From: Acholeplasmataceae bacterium
Lineage (GTDB): Bacteria; Bacillota_I; Bacilli_A; Acholeplasmatales; Acholeplasmataceae
NCBI GenBank assembly: GCA_016934175.1
Contig: JAFGTI010000034.1
Location: forward strand, 1-9,394
DNA: 9,394 nt
Direction of reading: 5' to 3'
Positions 1 to 7,896 of the stretch are shown in pieces. Each line of letters opens with the position of its first letter. Within the stretch, counting starts at the first letter, position 1. The position numbers were made by a program, and so were the translations under genes. The notes under the pieces are model-generated. The model was given only the letters and a program-made list of their open reading frames with translations. It searched no databases and was not told the origin of the DNA.

Positions 1-3
1 AAT

Positions 4-33
4 AAAAGCCATTTCGACTTGAAATGGCTTTTT
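4..33 (-). terminator. Intrinsic terminator at the operon 3' end
   Basis: A perfect 12-bp inverted repeat (4-15 against 21-32, core GCCATTTC/GAAATGGC) encloses a 5-nt loop at 16-20. It lies 8 nt beyond the ygeW stop codon. On the minus strand the stem is followed by a short T-rich stretch (TTTTATT, which includes the end of the stem). On the plus strand it ends in TTTTT, so the hairpin could work in both directions and serve a convergent gene to the left of the window. Folding energy was not computed. Confidence 0.9.
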
Positions 34-41
34 CAATATAT

Positions 42-1025
42 TTATTTATTACCCATCGTCATCGCCATAACTGCTTTTGCAGTATGGAGACGGTTCTCAG
101 CTTCTTGATAAACAATTGAATGTTTGCCATCAATGACTGAATCTTCTACTTCATTACCACGGTCTGCGGGTAATGCATGCATGTAATAGACATTTGGTGA
201 TGCTAATTTAATCATCTCTTCTGTACATTTCCAACTCTTATATGATTCCAATAAGTCATCGATTACTGCAGTTGATTGGTTATTCACCCAACTACCCCAG
301 TTTTTAGGAATAACTATATCAGCACCCCTAAATGCTTCTTCCATATCATGAGTGATTCTAAAGTTTCCGCCGTTTTCTTTCGCATTTTGTTTCGCTTTTT
401 CAATTGCCCAATCTGGAAGTTCATATCCTTTTGGATAGGCTAGTGTAACATCCATTCCATATCTTGGGAATAATAAGATTTGAGTAAGGGGAACACTAAT
501 TGGTTTTTTATGACTCTTAGCATACGCCCATATAATTGATACTTTAAGATTTTTGGTTGTTTTAGCTACTTCTTGCATTGTCATTAAATCAGCTAAACCC
601 TGCATAGGGTGATAAATGTCACATTGAAGATTCATAATAGGCACTGTTGAATGTGCTGCCATTTCACGGATGTATTTGTTACCAATACCCCAATTGCAAT
701 ATCTACAAGCAATACCATGTCCATAAGATGAAAGGATAATAGCTGTATCTTTAGCACTTTCACCATGTGAAATTTGCATCGTGGAAGTATCTAAAAATGT
801 TCCATGACCTCCAAGATGTGCAATACCAGCTTCCATTGAATTTCTTGTTCTAGTTGATGCTTCAAAAAACATTAAGAAAGCAGTTTTATTTGTTAAATAA
901 GGTGTAGGTTCATTATTTAAAAATTTTCTTTTAAGTTCTTTTGATACTTCTAATAATTTATCAATCTCTTCTTTTTTCCAATCTTCTAAAGTGATGAAGT
1001 GTTTTCCTTTATATAGAGGTTCCAT
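42..1025 (-). CDS. ygeW: YgeW-type knotted carbamoyltransferase
   Basis: This 327-residue cytoplasmic enzyme belongs to the aspartate/ornithine carbamoyltransferase superfamily, YgeW branch. Visible signatures are the carbamoyl-phosphate loop STRTR at residues 57-61, HPMQ at 139-142 and HALP at 283-286, where ornithine carbamoyltransferase has HCLP. Together these cover both the carbamoyl-phosphate domain and the C-terminal substrate domain. E. coli YgeW is about 70 residues longer (recalled, not aligned), but the full catalytic fold appears present. The ATG start is supported by AAGGAG at 1033-1038, 7 nt upstream and inside the end of ygeY; the two genes are separated by 1 nt. The family has been tied to selenium-dependent molybdenum hydroxylase loci and to anaerobic purine/urate breakdown. 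There it is thought to act on a ureido/carbamoyl intermediate, probably in the phosphorolytic direction to give carbamoyl phosphate. That direction is inferred from context. It is the last gene of the operon, followed directly by the terminator. Misidentification as ornithine or aspartate carbamoyltransferase is the main alternative and is disfavoured by the ygeY neighbour. Confidence 0.94.
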   Translation of the reverse strand: MEPLYKGKHFITLEDWKKEEIDKLLEVSKELKRKFLNNEPTPYLTNKTAFLMFFEASTRTRNSMEAGIAHLGGHGTFLDTSTMQISHGESAKDTAIILSSYGHGIACRYCNWGIGNKYIREMAAHSTVPIMNLQCDIYHPMQGLADLMTMQEVAKTTKNLKVSIIWAYAKSHKKPISVPLTQILLFPRYGMDVTLAYPKGYELPDWAIEKAKQNAKENGGNFRITHDMEEAFRGADIVIPKNWGSWVNNQSTAVIDDLLESYKSWKCTEEMIKLASPNVYYMHALPADRGNEVEDSVIDGKHSIVYQEAENRLHTAKAVMAMTMGNK

Positions 1026-1026
1026 A

Positions 1027-2247
1027 TTATTTCTCCTTATTAATATGTATTAAATACATGAGTGGAATTGCTGCATACATTGCGCATGCTTCAATCAAAT
1101 CTTTTTTCCAAGTCTTTTCATTGGGTGCATGAGCTTCTTCTTCATGTCCGGGACCAAATCCAATACATGGAATACCGTGTCTTCCCATAATTGATACACC
1201 ATTTGTTGAAAAAGTCCATTTATCAACAATTGGATCCTTCTTAAATAAATTCTTATAAGCATCTACTGTTGATTCACATACAACATGATCAGCTTCTAAC
1301 ACCCAAGTTGGGAAATATGATTGTGTAGGATAGACAAGTCCTGTATACGCTGGTCTTTCATAAGTATACATTTCTACAACTGCTCCCGCTTCTTTTACAG
1401 AAGGTAAAGCTCTAATTTCTTCTAGTGCGGAAAGATATGTTTCACCATGAGTTAATCTTCTATCAATAGAGACACTACATCCATCAGCTACAGCACATCT
1501 TGAAGGAGAACTAAAGAAGACTTCACTCACTGTCAAAGTTCCTTTTCCTAAAAATGGATCATCTTTAAGTCTAAGATTTAATTCTTTAAGTTCTAATAGA
1601 ATCGGTGCCATTTTAAAAATTGCATTATCTCCCCGTTCGGGAGCACTACCGTGACAAGAGATACCATGTGTAGAAACTTTAATTTCCATGCGTCCTCGGT
1701 GACCTCTATAAATTCTACATGAAGTAGGTTCTGTAATCACAACAAATTCAGGAGTCACTTTATCTTCTTCAATGATGTATTGCCAGCATAATCCATCACA
1801 ATCTTCTTCTTGAACGGTTGCAGTAATTAAAAGTGTATAATCATCTTCAAGTTTAAGATCTTTAATGATTTTTCCAGCATAAACCATGGAAGCCATACCA
1901 CCTTCTTGGTCAGAGGTTCCTCTACCACCAATGGTTTCTTCATCTTCATAACCTTCATATGGATCAAATGTCCAGTTTTTAATTTCACCGATACCGACGG
2001 TATCAATATGTCCATCCATAGCAATCAAATGCTTACCATGTCCGATTTTACCAAATAAATTACCTTGAGGATCAACAGAAACAGAATCAAACCCAACTTT
2101 AATCATTTCTTCTTTAATTCTTTCAATGACTCTCTTTTCATCGCTTGATTCACTAGGTATTTTTACCATATCTCTTAAAAATCGAGTCATATCCTTTTCA
2201 TAAAACTTTGCTTTTTTTAATATTTCATCAAAAGGAATATTTTTCAT
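1027..2247 (-). CDS. ygeY: YgeY family M20 metallohydrolase
   Basis: This 406-residue soluble hydrolase belongs to the M20/ArgE/DapE/CPG2 clan and resembles the 'selenium metabolism-linked hydrolase' YgeY. Likely dinuclear metal ligands and catalytic residues can be read directly: His80 and Asp82 in GHIDTV, Asp113 in RGTSDQEGG (bridging ligand), Glu147/Glu148 in the QEED stretch (general base and ligand), Glu173 in TEP, and His373 in EEAHAPNE. The central dimerisation (lid) region contains the usual HG.S.HGS.P.RG.NA pattern. The length is normal for the family. Its ATG overlaps the TGA of the upstream PLP gene by 4 nt (ATGA), and AGAGGT at 2256-2261 sits 8 nt before the start, which suggests translational coupling. 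Members typically hydrolyse amide or ureido bonds. In this operon the plausible substrate is a ureido or N-carbamoyl amino-acid intermediate from the opened purine ring, but the substrate is inferred and not visible. No signal peptide is seen. Confidence 0.93.
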   Translation of the reverse strand: MKNIPFDEILKKAKFYEKDMTRFLRDMVKIPSESSDEKRVIERIKEEMIKVGFDSVSVDPQGNLFGKIGHGKHLIAMDGHIDTVGIGEIKNWTFDPYEGYEDEETIGGRGTSDQEGGMASMVYAGKIIKDLKLEDDYTLLITATVQEEDCDGLCWQYIIEEDKVTPEFVVITEPTSCRIYRGHRGRMEIKVSTHGISCHGSAPERGDNAIFKMAPILLELKELNLRLKDDPFLGKGTLTVSEVFFSSPSRCAVADGCSVSIDRRLTHGETYLSALEEIRALPSVKEAGAVVEMYTYERPAYTGLVYPTQSYFPTWVLEADHVVCESTVDAYKNLFKKDPIVDKWTFSTNGVSIMGRHGIPCIGFGPGHEEEAHAPNEKTWKKDLIEACAMYAAIPLMYLIHINKEK

Positions 2248-3608
2248 AGTTCTTTACCTCTCATTTTTTTAATCTTTTCATCATAGTGGAAGACTTTTTC
2301 ATATTCGTGATTCCAAAATTTCATATCTCTCATTTGGTTCAAATAATCGATAGAATAATCAAATTTCAACCAATCGCTTTCTTTTTGTTTAAATAGTCTT
2401 TCTTTCTTTTCAAGTGTTCTCATATCATCAATATCATCAGTATTTGTCTTCTGAAAAATATCTTTGAACCAACGTCTTAAAACAAAATCAGCTGTTTCAA
2501 GTTCACGACGTTCTAAATCATCAATAACACTATTATATCGATCAAAACCATCGGTTGCGACTGTTACAATATTGTCGCCTACACCAAGTTTTAGATATTT
2601 AGCCATCTTGATTGCTCCAATAATATTACATATCGTTGATACACCAAATAAATCTCTCATTTGTTCAGCAACTTTTGGATCAACACCATTTTCAACTAAG
2701 ATATGAGGTGCATCATGAATAATTTTTAATCCTCTAACAGATTCTTCATCCTTGATCAATGCAATGAAATCAGTTGTAAGTACATTATGGATTAATGTAC
2801 ACATTTTATCTCCGATACCTTCTATGCGATGCTGTCCACGTCCGCCATTCATGAGTGTTGAGCATTCATAAGGTTCTAAAGCTACCACTTTTGCTTCAGG
2901 AAATACTGTTTTAATTTGATCTCCAGCAGCCAATGTTCCTGCACTACCCGGTGCAGAAGCAAAACAAGCAATTCTGCCATTACCAATATCTTTGACTGCT
3001 TCAATTGCACTATTTCCTGTTACATGTCTATGGAATCTATAGTTAGGTAATAATTCAAACTGTGCAAGTGAACGATAATTAGGATTTTTCTTTAACTCAA
3101 AAGTTCTCTCTAAGGTTAAAATGACATCAGATTCCGTACCTGGTGTTAGATCGAGTTTAGCGCCATATCTTTGAATACGGTCATAGCGTTCTTTACTCAT
3201 ATTATCTGGCATAATGACAATCGCATCATATTTCATTAAATTGCAAATATAAGAAACTCCAATTCCAAAATTTCCAGTTGATGGTCCTAAAATCGTGTGT
3301 TTTTCAGGAACAATTTCTCTATCGACACATCCTTCGATTAAGGTTGAATACGCTGGCCCCACTTTATGTGATCCTGATGGAAAATACTTGCCTAACATCA
3401 CAACGATGTTAGCATCAACACCTGTGAGTGCTTTCGGTAATACAATTTTATTGACTTCATTTCTTTCATTTTTCCATGTGATATTGAATAGATTAATTGG
3501 ATCCAATTCATTTTCTTTTGCATGGAGTGCTTTTTCTCTGATTTGTGGATCTATAGTACTTGGATGTAACATCTCATCATAAGTAGGTCCAAATGGTACT
3601 TTAGGCAT
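2244..3608 (-). CDS. Fold-type II PLP-dependent enzyme, possible lyase
   Basis: This 454-residue protein has the tryptophan-synthase-beta/cysteine-synthase fold. The predicted PLP Schiff-base lysine is Lys82 in SGSHKVG, which recalls the GAHKIN motif of TrpB more than the GSFKDR of threonine synthase. The Ser/Thr-Gly-Asn substrate loop is at residues 110-113 (STGN). A glycine-rich cofactor phosphate loop is at about 217-229 (ASAPGSAGTLAAG). The C-terminal ~80 residues are charged and aromatic, and I do not recognise that extension. The gene starts with ATG preceded by AAGGAG at 3618-3623 (9 nt spacing). It overlaps the upstream threonine-synthase-like gene by 8 nt and ygeY by 4 nt. In E. coli this position, next to ygeY and ygeW, is held by ygeX (diaminopropionate ammonia-lyase). 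By position this protein may perform an amino-acid elimination in the same route, but its PLP motif and length (454 against about 398) differ from YgeX as I recall it. The reaction is therefore left open. Cysteine synthase is an unlikely but common automatic label. Confidence 0.85.
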   Translation of the reverse strand: MPKVPFGPTYDEMLHPSTIDPQIREKALHAKENELDPINLFNITWKNERNEVNKIVLPKALTGVDANIVVMLGKYFPSGSHKVGPAYSTLIEGCVDREIVPEKHTILGPSTGNFGIGVSYICNLMKYDAIVIMPDNMSKERYDRIQRYGAKLDLTPGTESDVILTLERTFELKKNPNYRSLAQFELLPNYRFHRHVTGNSAIEAVKDIGNGRIACFASAPGSAGTLAAGDQIKTVFPEAKVVALEPYECSTLMNGGRGQHRIEGIGDKMCTLIHNVLTTDFIALIKDEESVRGLKIIHDAPHILVENGVDPKVAEQMRDLFGVSTICNIIGAIKMAKYLKLGVGDNIVTVATDGFDRYNSVIDDLERRELETADFVLRRWFKDIFQKTNTDDIDDMRTLEKKERLFKQKESDWLKFDYSIDYLNQMRDMKFWNHEYEKVFHYDEKIKKMRGKEL

Positions 3609-4854
3609 GTTTTTGCTCTCCTTTTTCTTTTATGTATAGTTTTAAATCATTGAGTTTTGGTTTTAATAAGACTGGAGTTTTCACAGCCTTTTGTGCATTG
3701 AATGGATCCTTGAGCCCGTGACCAGTCATAATGACTGTTACGGTATCATCTTTCGTAATCACACCCTGTTTAATCGCTTCTTCAAGACCCGCAAATGCTG
3801 CAACACCTGCTGGTTCACCGAAGATTCCTTCTTTACTTCCTAATTTTTTCATGCTTTTTAAAATATGTTCATCTGTAATTTTAATCCAAGCGCCCATCGA
3901 TTTTTTAATCGCTTGTTGTGCTTTTATTGGATTTCTTGGAATACCCACTGAAATACTATCTGCAATCGTATTTTCTTCAGCTTCAACTAATGGTTTATGA
4001 TTCAAATATGCGTCAACAAAAGGCGAGCATCCTGTACTTTGGACACCTAATAATTTAGGAATGTTTTCAATTAATCCAAGTTGTTTTAAGTCAAAGAAAC
4101 CTTTATATACACCTGCCAGTGTACATCCATCTCCAACAGAAACACAAATCCAATCAGTAGGCTTAAAATCAAGTTGCTCAGCAATTTCTAAAGCAACAGT
4201 TTTCTTTCCTTCTACTAAATGTGGATTAATTGCGGCATTTCTATTATACCATCCATAGTAATCGATTGCCTCTTTTGATAAATTAAATGTGTCTTTATAA
4301 TCTCCATCGACTGTAATAACATTCGCTCCATAAATTTGTAATTGATTAATTTTACCAATTGGTGCTCTTTTGGGGACAAATATTACAGATTTGAGTCCCA
4401 TTCTTGCAGCATGGCAAGCCAAGCTAGAAGCTGCATTTCCAGTGGAACTACATGAAACAGTATCATAACCAGCTTCAATAGCTTTTAAAACTGCGACACC
4501 GCTTGCTCTATCTTTAAGAGAAGCACTAGGGTTCAATCCTTCGTCTTTGATATATAATTTTTTTATTCCTAACTTTTGATGTAGTTTACTAGATTGATAT
4601 AGTGGCGTCCATCCGATATGAAGCATTTGATGAATATGTTTTTTACTCACTGTCATCATGGGTTGATATCGCCACATTGAATAATCGTGGTTATTGGTAA
4701 AATACGTACGATCAACAAATTTTTTCATTGTAGCATAATCGTATTCAATATCTAAAATACCCTTTTCACCACAAGAGGGGCAAGTTAAAATTTGTTCATC
4801 ATAAGGATATATATTTTGACATAGAGTACAGCGATATTGTTTAATAAAACTCAA
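3601..4854 (-). CDS. Threonine-synthase-like PLP enzyme with zinc ribbon
   Basis: This 417-residue fold-type II PLP enzyme most resembles archaeal/Firmicute-type threonine synthase. An N-terminal zinc ribbon is formed by Cys9/Cys12 (CTLC) and Cys25/Cys28 (CPSC). The PLP lysine is Lys114 in NPSASLKDR, a variant of the usual NPTGSFKDR. SSTGN lies at 136-140, and the threonine-synthase-like segment NPHLVEGKKT is at 210-219. The phosphate loop is at about 239-248 (SVGDGCTLAG). The start is a TTG: the frame is closed upstream by TAG, the zinc ribbon requires this start, and the next in-frame ATG (residue 43) would remove the ribbon. The gene begins 10 nt after the adenine deaminase stop and overlaps the next PLP gene by 8 nt. 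Known threonine synthases convert O-phosphohomoserine to threonine. No homoserine-pathway gene is nearby, and the flanking genes are purine-catabolic. A role in amino-acid elimination within that pathway is therefore a reasonable inference, and the threonine synthase name may be wrong. Confidence 0.8.
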   Translation of the reverse strand: MSFIKQYRCTLCQNIYPYDEQILTCPSCGEKGILDIEYDYATMKKFVDRTYFTNNHDYSMWRYQPMMTVSKKHIHQMLHIGWTPLYQSSKLHQKLGIKKLYIKDEGLNPSASLKDRASGVAVLKAIEAGYDTVSCSSTGNAASSLACHAARMGLKSVIFVPKRAPIGKINQLQIYGANVITVDGDYKDTFNLSKEAIDYYGWYNRNAAINPHLVEGKKTVALEIAEQLDFKPTDWICVSVGDGCTLAGVYKGFFDLKQLGLIENIPKLLGVQSTGCSPFVDAYLNHKPLVEAEENTIADSISVGIPRNPIKAQQAIKKSMGAWIKITDEHILKSMKKLGSKEGIFGEPAGVAAFAGLEEAIKQGVITKDDTVTVIMTGHGLKDPFNAQKAVKTPVLLKPKLNDLKLYIKEKGEQKHA

Positions 4855-4857
4855 ATC

Positions 4858-4866
4858 TTCACCTTC
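4858..4866 (-). promoter_or_regulatory. Ribosome binding site for the TTG-started PLP gene
   Basis: The minus strand reads GAAGGTGA, overlapping the TGA stop of adenine deaminase, and lies 3-5 nt upstream of the TTG at 4852-4854. An ATG and a GTG lie close by, but both are in another frame and reach a TGA within a few codons. This site therefore supports the TTG as the true start. Confidence 0.65.
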
Positions 4867-6577
4867 ATTCCTTCTCTATTGAAGTTATTTTAAATTGCTT
4901 AACATCAAATAAACCACGATCTGTTAATTTTAAATCAGGTATAACTGGTAATGCTAGAAAAGCAAGTGATATAAATGGATCCCCAACAGCTGGATTTAAA
5001 CCCATTTTCTCTATCTTCTCTTTCATACTTAAAAGTGTATTTTGCACAAATTCCTCTGATTGAGTAGTCATAATACCTCCAACTTCAAGCTTGAGATATT
5101 CGGATACTTTACCATCTTCGACTAAAACAATGCCTCCTTGAATTTCATTAATTTTTTCAAGGGCAATTCTCATATCATTATCATTTGAACCCACAATAAT
5201 TAAATTGTGAGAATCATGTGCTATCGTCATAGCGAGTGCACCATTTTTAATGCCAAACCCCTCAACTAAGCCAATTCCTACATTTCCAATATGATGATGT
5301 CTTTCAATAACGGCTAGCTTTAAAATATCAACATCAGCATCATAGATAAAGGTTTCATTTTCAACTTTTACATTTCTAATCAGTTCTTTTGTAGTAATAT
5401 TATTAGGAACTAATCCGATTACTTTTACTTGATTTGAGCTTAATTTAAGATCAAATGAAATCTTATAAAAATCTAGGTGGACCGTGTTTAATACTGATAG
5501 AGGTACATCGATTTTTTTATCAAATAATGCCTCATCATTTTGTGCAACAATCTGGCCCTTAAAATAAACTGTTTCAGGTTCAATTTTATCTAAATTTGAG
5601 AATATAAATAAGTCAGCATCTTTACCTGGAGCAATACCTCCTAAGTGAGGTAACCCATAACAAGTGGCTGCATTAATTGTTGCCATCTTAATCGCATCTA
5701 TAGGATCTATCCCTGCCTTTATGGCAAGATTTACATTAAAATTGATATGTCCTTCTTTTTTGATATCAAAGGGATGTTTATCATCTGTACAGAAAAGCAC
5801 TCTATTGATATTATCTTTATTTAGTCCGGCAAGTAATGCATTCGTATTTCGTGTTTGTGAGCCTTCTCTTAAATGTACATACATACCTTTTCTAATTCTT
5901 TCAAGCATTGATTCTTTATATGTACATTCATGATCGGTCATCACACCAGATGCTATATATGCATTCAAATCATTACCCATCACATCAGGAGCATGTCCAT
6001 CAATGATTCGTCCTCTCATGAGTTCTATCTTTTCATGCATTAAATCATCACCATAAATAACAGATGGATAATCCATCACTTCACCTAATCCAAGCACTCT
6101 AGGATGATCCATAAATGATTCTATATCTTTACTATCGATGACTGCTCCACTATTCTCATCTTTCATCGCAGGAACACAAGATGGAATCATCATATAGACA
6201 TTTAAAGGAATATCATCGCTTGCATCAAGCATGAACTTGATTCCCTCATTTCCACAAACATTTGCTATCTCATGAGGATCAGCAATAATTGTAGTTGTTC
6301 CTTTTGGGACAACGATTCTTGCAAAACCGAATGGTGTCAACATCGAAGATTCTATATGGACATGTCCATCAATAAACCCAGGAGCTACATACTTACCTTT
6401 AATATCGTGTTCAACCTTTCCTTGATATGAACCTACGCCTACAATCTTGCCATGATCAATAGCAATATCTCCACTTTCTATTTCGCCATTATAAACATTA
6501 ATGATTTTTGCATTCTTTAGAACAAGCTCCGCTTCAAGCTCACCTCTAGCAATTTTTGTGATTCTTTTATAGTCCAT
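4865..6577 (-). CDS. ade: Adenine deaminase
   Basis: This 570-residue amidohydrolase-superfamily enzyme hydrolyses adenine to hypoxanthine and ammonia in the cytoplasm. Family signatures in order are PGFIDGHVHIESSM at about residues 66-79 (metal ligands His72 and His74), ADPHEIANVCG at 99-109, GLGEVMDYP, DGHAPDVMG, a TDHE motif and the metal-binding CTDDKHP segment. The characteristic second half of Ade follows, with a DSHN motif in it. Length matches AdeC/YicP-type adenine deaminases (about 570-590 residues). The open frame could begin at TTG (6578-6580), but I chose the ATG at 6575-6577. GGAGGT at 6583-6588 sits 5 nt before that ATG and only 2 nt before the TTG. The gene lies 15 nt after the FAD subunit stop and 10 nt before the threonine-synthase-like gene. 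Its place directly after xanthine dehydrogenase makes sense because its product hypoxanthine is the substrate of that enzyme. No frameshift or missing ligand is evident. Confidence 0.97.
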   Translation of the reverse strand: MDYKRITKIARGELEAELVLKNAKIINVYNGEIESGDIAIDHGKIVGVGSYQGKVEHDIKGKYVAPGFIDGHVHIESSMLTPFGFARIVVPKGTTTIIADPHEIANVCGNEGIKFMLDASDDIPLNVYMMIPSCVPAMKDENSGAVIDSKDIESFMDHPRVLGLGEVMDYPSVIYGDDLMHEKIELMRGRIIDGHAPDVMGNDLNAYIASGVMTDHECTYKESMLERIRKGMYVHLREGSQTRNTNALLAGLNKDNINRVLFCTDDKHPFDIKKEGHINFNVNLAIKAGIDPIDAIKMATINAATCYGLPHLGGIAPGKDADLFIFSNLDKIEPETVYFKGQIVAQNDEALFDKKIDVPLSVLNTVHLDFYKISFDLKLSSNQVKVIGLVPNNITTKELIRNVKVENETFIYDADVDILKLAVIERHHHIGNVGIGLVEGFGIKNGALAMTIAHDSHNLIIVGSNDNDMRIALEKINEIQGGIVLVEDGKVSEYLKLEVGGIMTTQSEEFVQNTLLSMKEKIEKMGLNPAVGDPFISLAFLALPVIPDLKLTDRGLFDVKQFKITSIEKE

Positions 6578-6582
6578 CAAAA

Positions 6583-6588
6583 ACCTCC
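6583..6588 (-). promoter_or_regulatory. Strong ribosome binding site deciding the ade start
   Basis: The minus strand carries a full GGAGGT Shine-Dalgarno sequence. Spacing is 5 nt to the ATG at 6575-6577 and only 2 nt to the adjacent TTG. This places the initiation codon at the ATG and makes the protein 570 residues. It lies in the 15-nt gap after the FAD subunit gene. Confidence 0.85.
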
Positions 6589-6592
6589 AAAA

Positions 6593-7432
6593 TCATAGTT
6601 TAGTAATAAAGTCCTTAATCAAATTTAATGCAACTTTTAATCTATATTCTTTATTTGATCTTTGATCATCAATTGGCTTAATAAGATCTTCGTAATGAGA
6701 TAAAAGCGTTGGCAAATCTTCTTTCAACTGTGCAATTGTCATCTGTTTAAAAATCTTTTCAATACTTCTATCTCTGATAACAGTCATATAGACCGCACCA
6801 AGAGCAATTCTTAAATCTGTAACGATTTCCTTTTCTATCGTTATAGAGCCCGCAAATGATACTTTTGATATTGCGTCTGCTAGTCTTCCACCAACTTTAA
6901 CCCACTTATAATGTGTCACATCGTGATTTGGAATAATTATCTCTTTTATGATTTCATTTTGTTGAATCACTGTTTTTCTTGGTCCTATAATCACTTTTTC
7001 AATGGGAATATACCGGTTTTGATAAATACTTGATAAAACGATAATAGCATCCATCAAATAAAGAGGTACCAAACTATCACCCGCAGGTGATGCGTTAGCA
7101 ATATTACCAGCCAATGTCGCCATATTTCTTATTCCCGGTGAAGCCATATCGAGGATAACATCTTTTAAAAGTTGTGGCACATCTGGATGATGTAATAAAG
7201 TTTCAAGAGATGTCATTGACCCAATTCTTATTTGATGATCTTCTTTGATTACATATTTGAGTTCTTCTAAATTAAATACATAAAGCATATTCGAGCTAAA
7301 TTTAGGTAGGAGATCTGCTGTATTTCTTTTTTGTATCATTAAATCTGTACCACCAGCAATAACTTTATAATCTCCATCATAAAGATAATTCAAAGCTTCT
7401 TGTAAGTTCTTAGGAATGATTTGTTTTACCAT
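6593..7432 (-). CDS. xdhB: Xanthine dehydrogenase FAD-binding subunit
   Basis: This 279-residue flavin subunit of a molybdenum hydroxylase passes electrons from the [2Fe-2S] subunit to the final acceptor. The FAD-binding signatures are VIAGGTDL at residues 24-31 and IRNMATLAGNIANASPAGDS at 101-120, both canonical for the CO dehydrogenase/xanthine dehydrogenase flavoprotein family. The C-terminal domain (CO_deh_flav_C-like) contains the usual VGGR.ADAISKV segment. Length is between E. coli YgfM and XdhB (both recalled). The ATG overlaps the end of the [2Fe-2S] gene by 7 nt. A modest Shine-Dalgarno sequence, AGGGTG at 7440-7445, precedes it. The symbol follows E. coli xdhABC usage (A molybdenum, B FAD, C iron-sulfur). 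In the selenium-linked system the same role is called ygfM, and Bacillus calls it pucC. The gene order here (Mo, FeS, FAD) differs from E. coli xdhABC. Confidence 0.92.
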   Translation of the reverse strand: MVKQIIPKNLQEALNYLYDGDYKVIAGGTDLMIQKRNTADLLPKFSSNMLYVFNLEELKYVIKEDHQIRIGSMTSLETLLHHPDVPQLLKDVILDMASPGIRNMATLAGNIANASPAGDSLVPLYLMDAIIVLSSIYQNRYIPIEKVIIGPRKTVIQQNEIIKEIIIPNHDVTHYKWVKVGGRLADAISKVSFAGSITIEKEIVTDLRIALGAVYMTVIRDRSIEKIFKQMTIAQLKEDLPTLLSHYEDLIKPIDDQRSNKEYRLKVALNLIKDFITKL

Positions 7433-7896
7433 AGACCATCACCCTTTTTTGAAGCTGTTTGAATTGCTTTAATAATCATATTATAGCCAGTACATCTACA
7501 TAAATTCCCAGAGATTCCTATTCGGATTTCTTCCTCAGTTGGCTTAGGATTGTGACTGAGCAAACTTTCTGCAGCAATCATCATACCTGGTGTACAAATC
7601 CCGCATTGAGAACCTCCTTCTTCAAGCATTGAATCGGCTAGCATTTGGTATCTTTTAGTTTCTTTATAACCTTCGATTGTCATAATTTCTTTTCCGTTGA
7701 CATTAGCAAGTGGCAAAATACAACTATGTACAATTTGACCATCCATCAAAATAGCACATGCTCCGCATTCTCCTTCTCCACATCCTTCTTTAGGACCCGT
7801 TAAATTTAGGTGATTACGTAATACATCTAAAAACCGCATAGATGGATCAAGATTCAATTCAATTTCTTTATGATTGAGTATAAATTTAATGCTCAT
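7426..7896 (-). CDS. xdhC: Xanthine dehydrogenase [2Fe-2S] subunit
   Basis: This 156-residue iron-sulfur subunit belongs to a three-subunit molybdenum hydroxylase. The N-terminal plant-ferredoxin-like cluster is ligated by Cys39, Cys44, Cys47 and Cys59 (CGEGECGAC plus a later Cys). The C-terminal helical cluster domain uses Cys98 and Cys101 (QCGICTPGM) and Cys133 and Cys135 (GNLCRCTGY). All eight cluster cysteines are present, so the protein is complete and should relay electrons from the molybdenum centre to FAD. Length is typical. ATG at 7894-7896 is preceded by GGAG at 7907-7910 and overlaps the molybdenum subunit gene by 11 nt; the downstream FAD gene overlaps by 7 nt. The same fold serves CO, nicotinate and aldehyde hydroxylases, so specificity comes from the molybdenum subunit and context. 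The E. coli naming is xdhC; Bacillus uses pucE. Confidence 0.94.
   Translation of the reverse strand: MSIKFILNHKEIELNLDPSMRFLDVLRNHLNLTGPKEGCGEGECGACAILMDGQIVHSCILPLANVNGKEIMTIEGYKETKRYQMLADSMLEEGGSQCGICTPGMMIAAESLLSHNPKPTEEEIRIGISGNLCRCTGYNMIIKAIQTASKKGDGLW

Noticed and set aside
1827..2024. A 65-codon minus-strand frame inside ygeY
   Set aside because: It is a shifted frame within a conserved coding region spanning the metal-ligand segment of YgeY, with no independent support.
6578..6580. TTG start for adenine deaminase giving Met-Met
   Set aside because: It lies only 2 nt from the GGAGGT ribosome site, whereas the next codon is an ATG at a workable 5-nt spacing.
7426..7896. Frameshifted fusion of the iron-sulfur subunit with its neighbours
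   Set aside because: The overlaps are short (7 and 11 nt), each gene has its own ribosome site, and each protein has complete domain ends. These are ordinary coupled genes.
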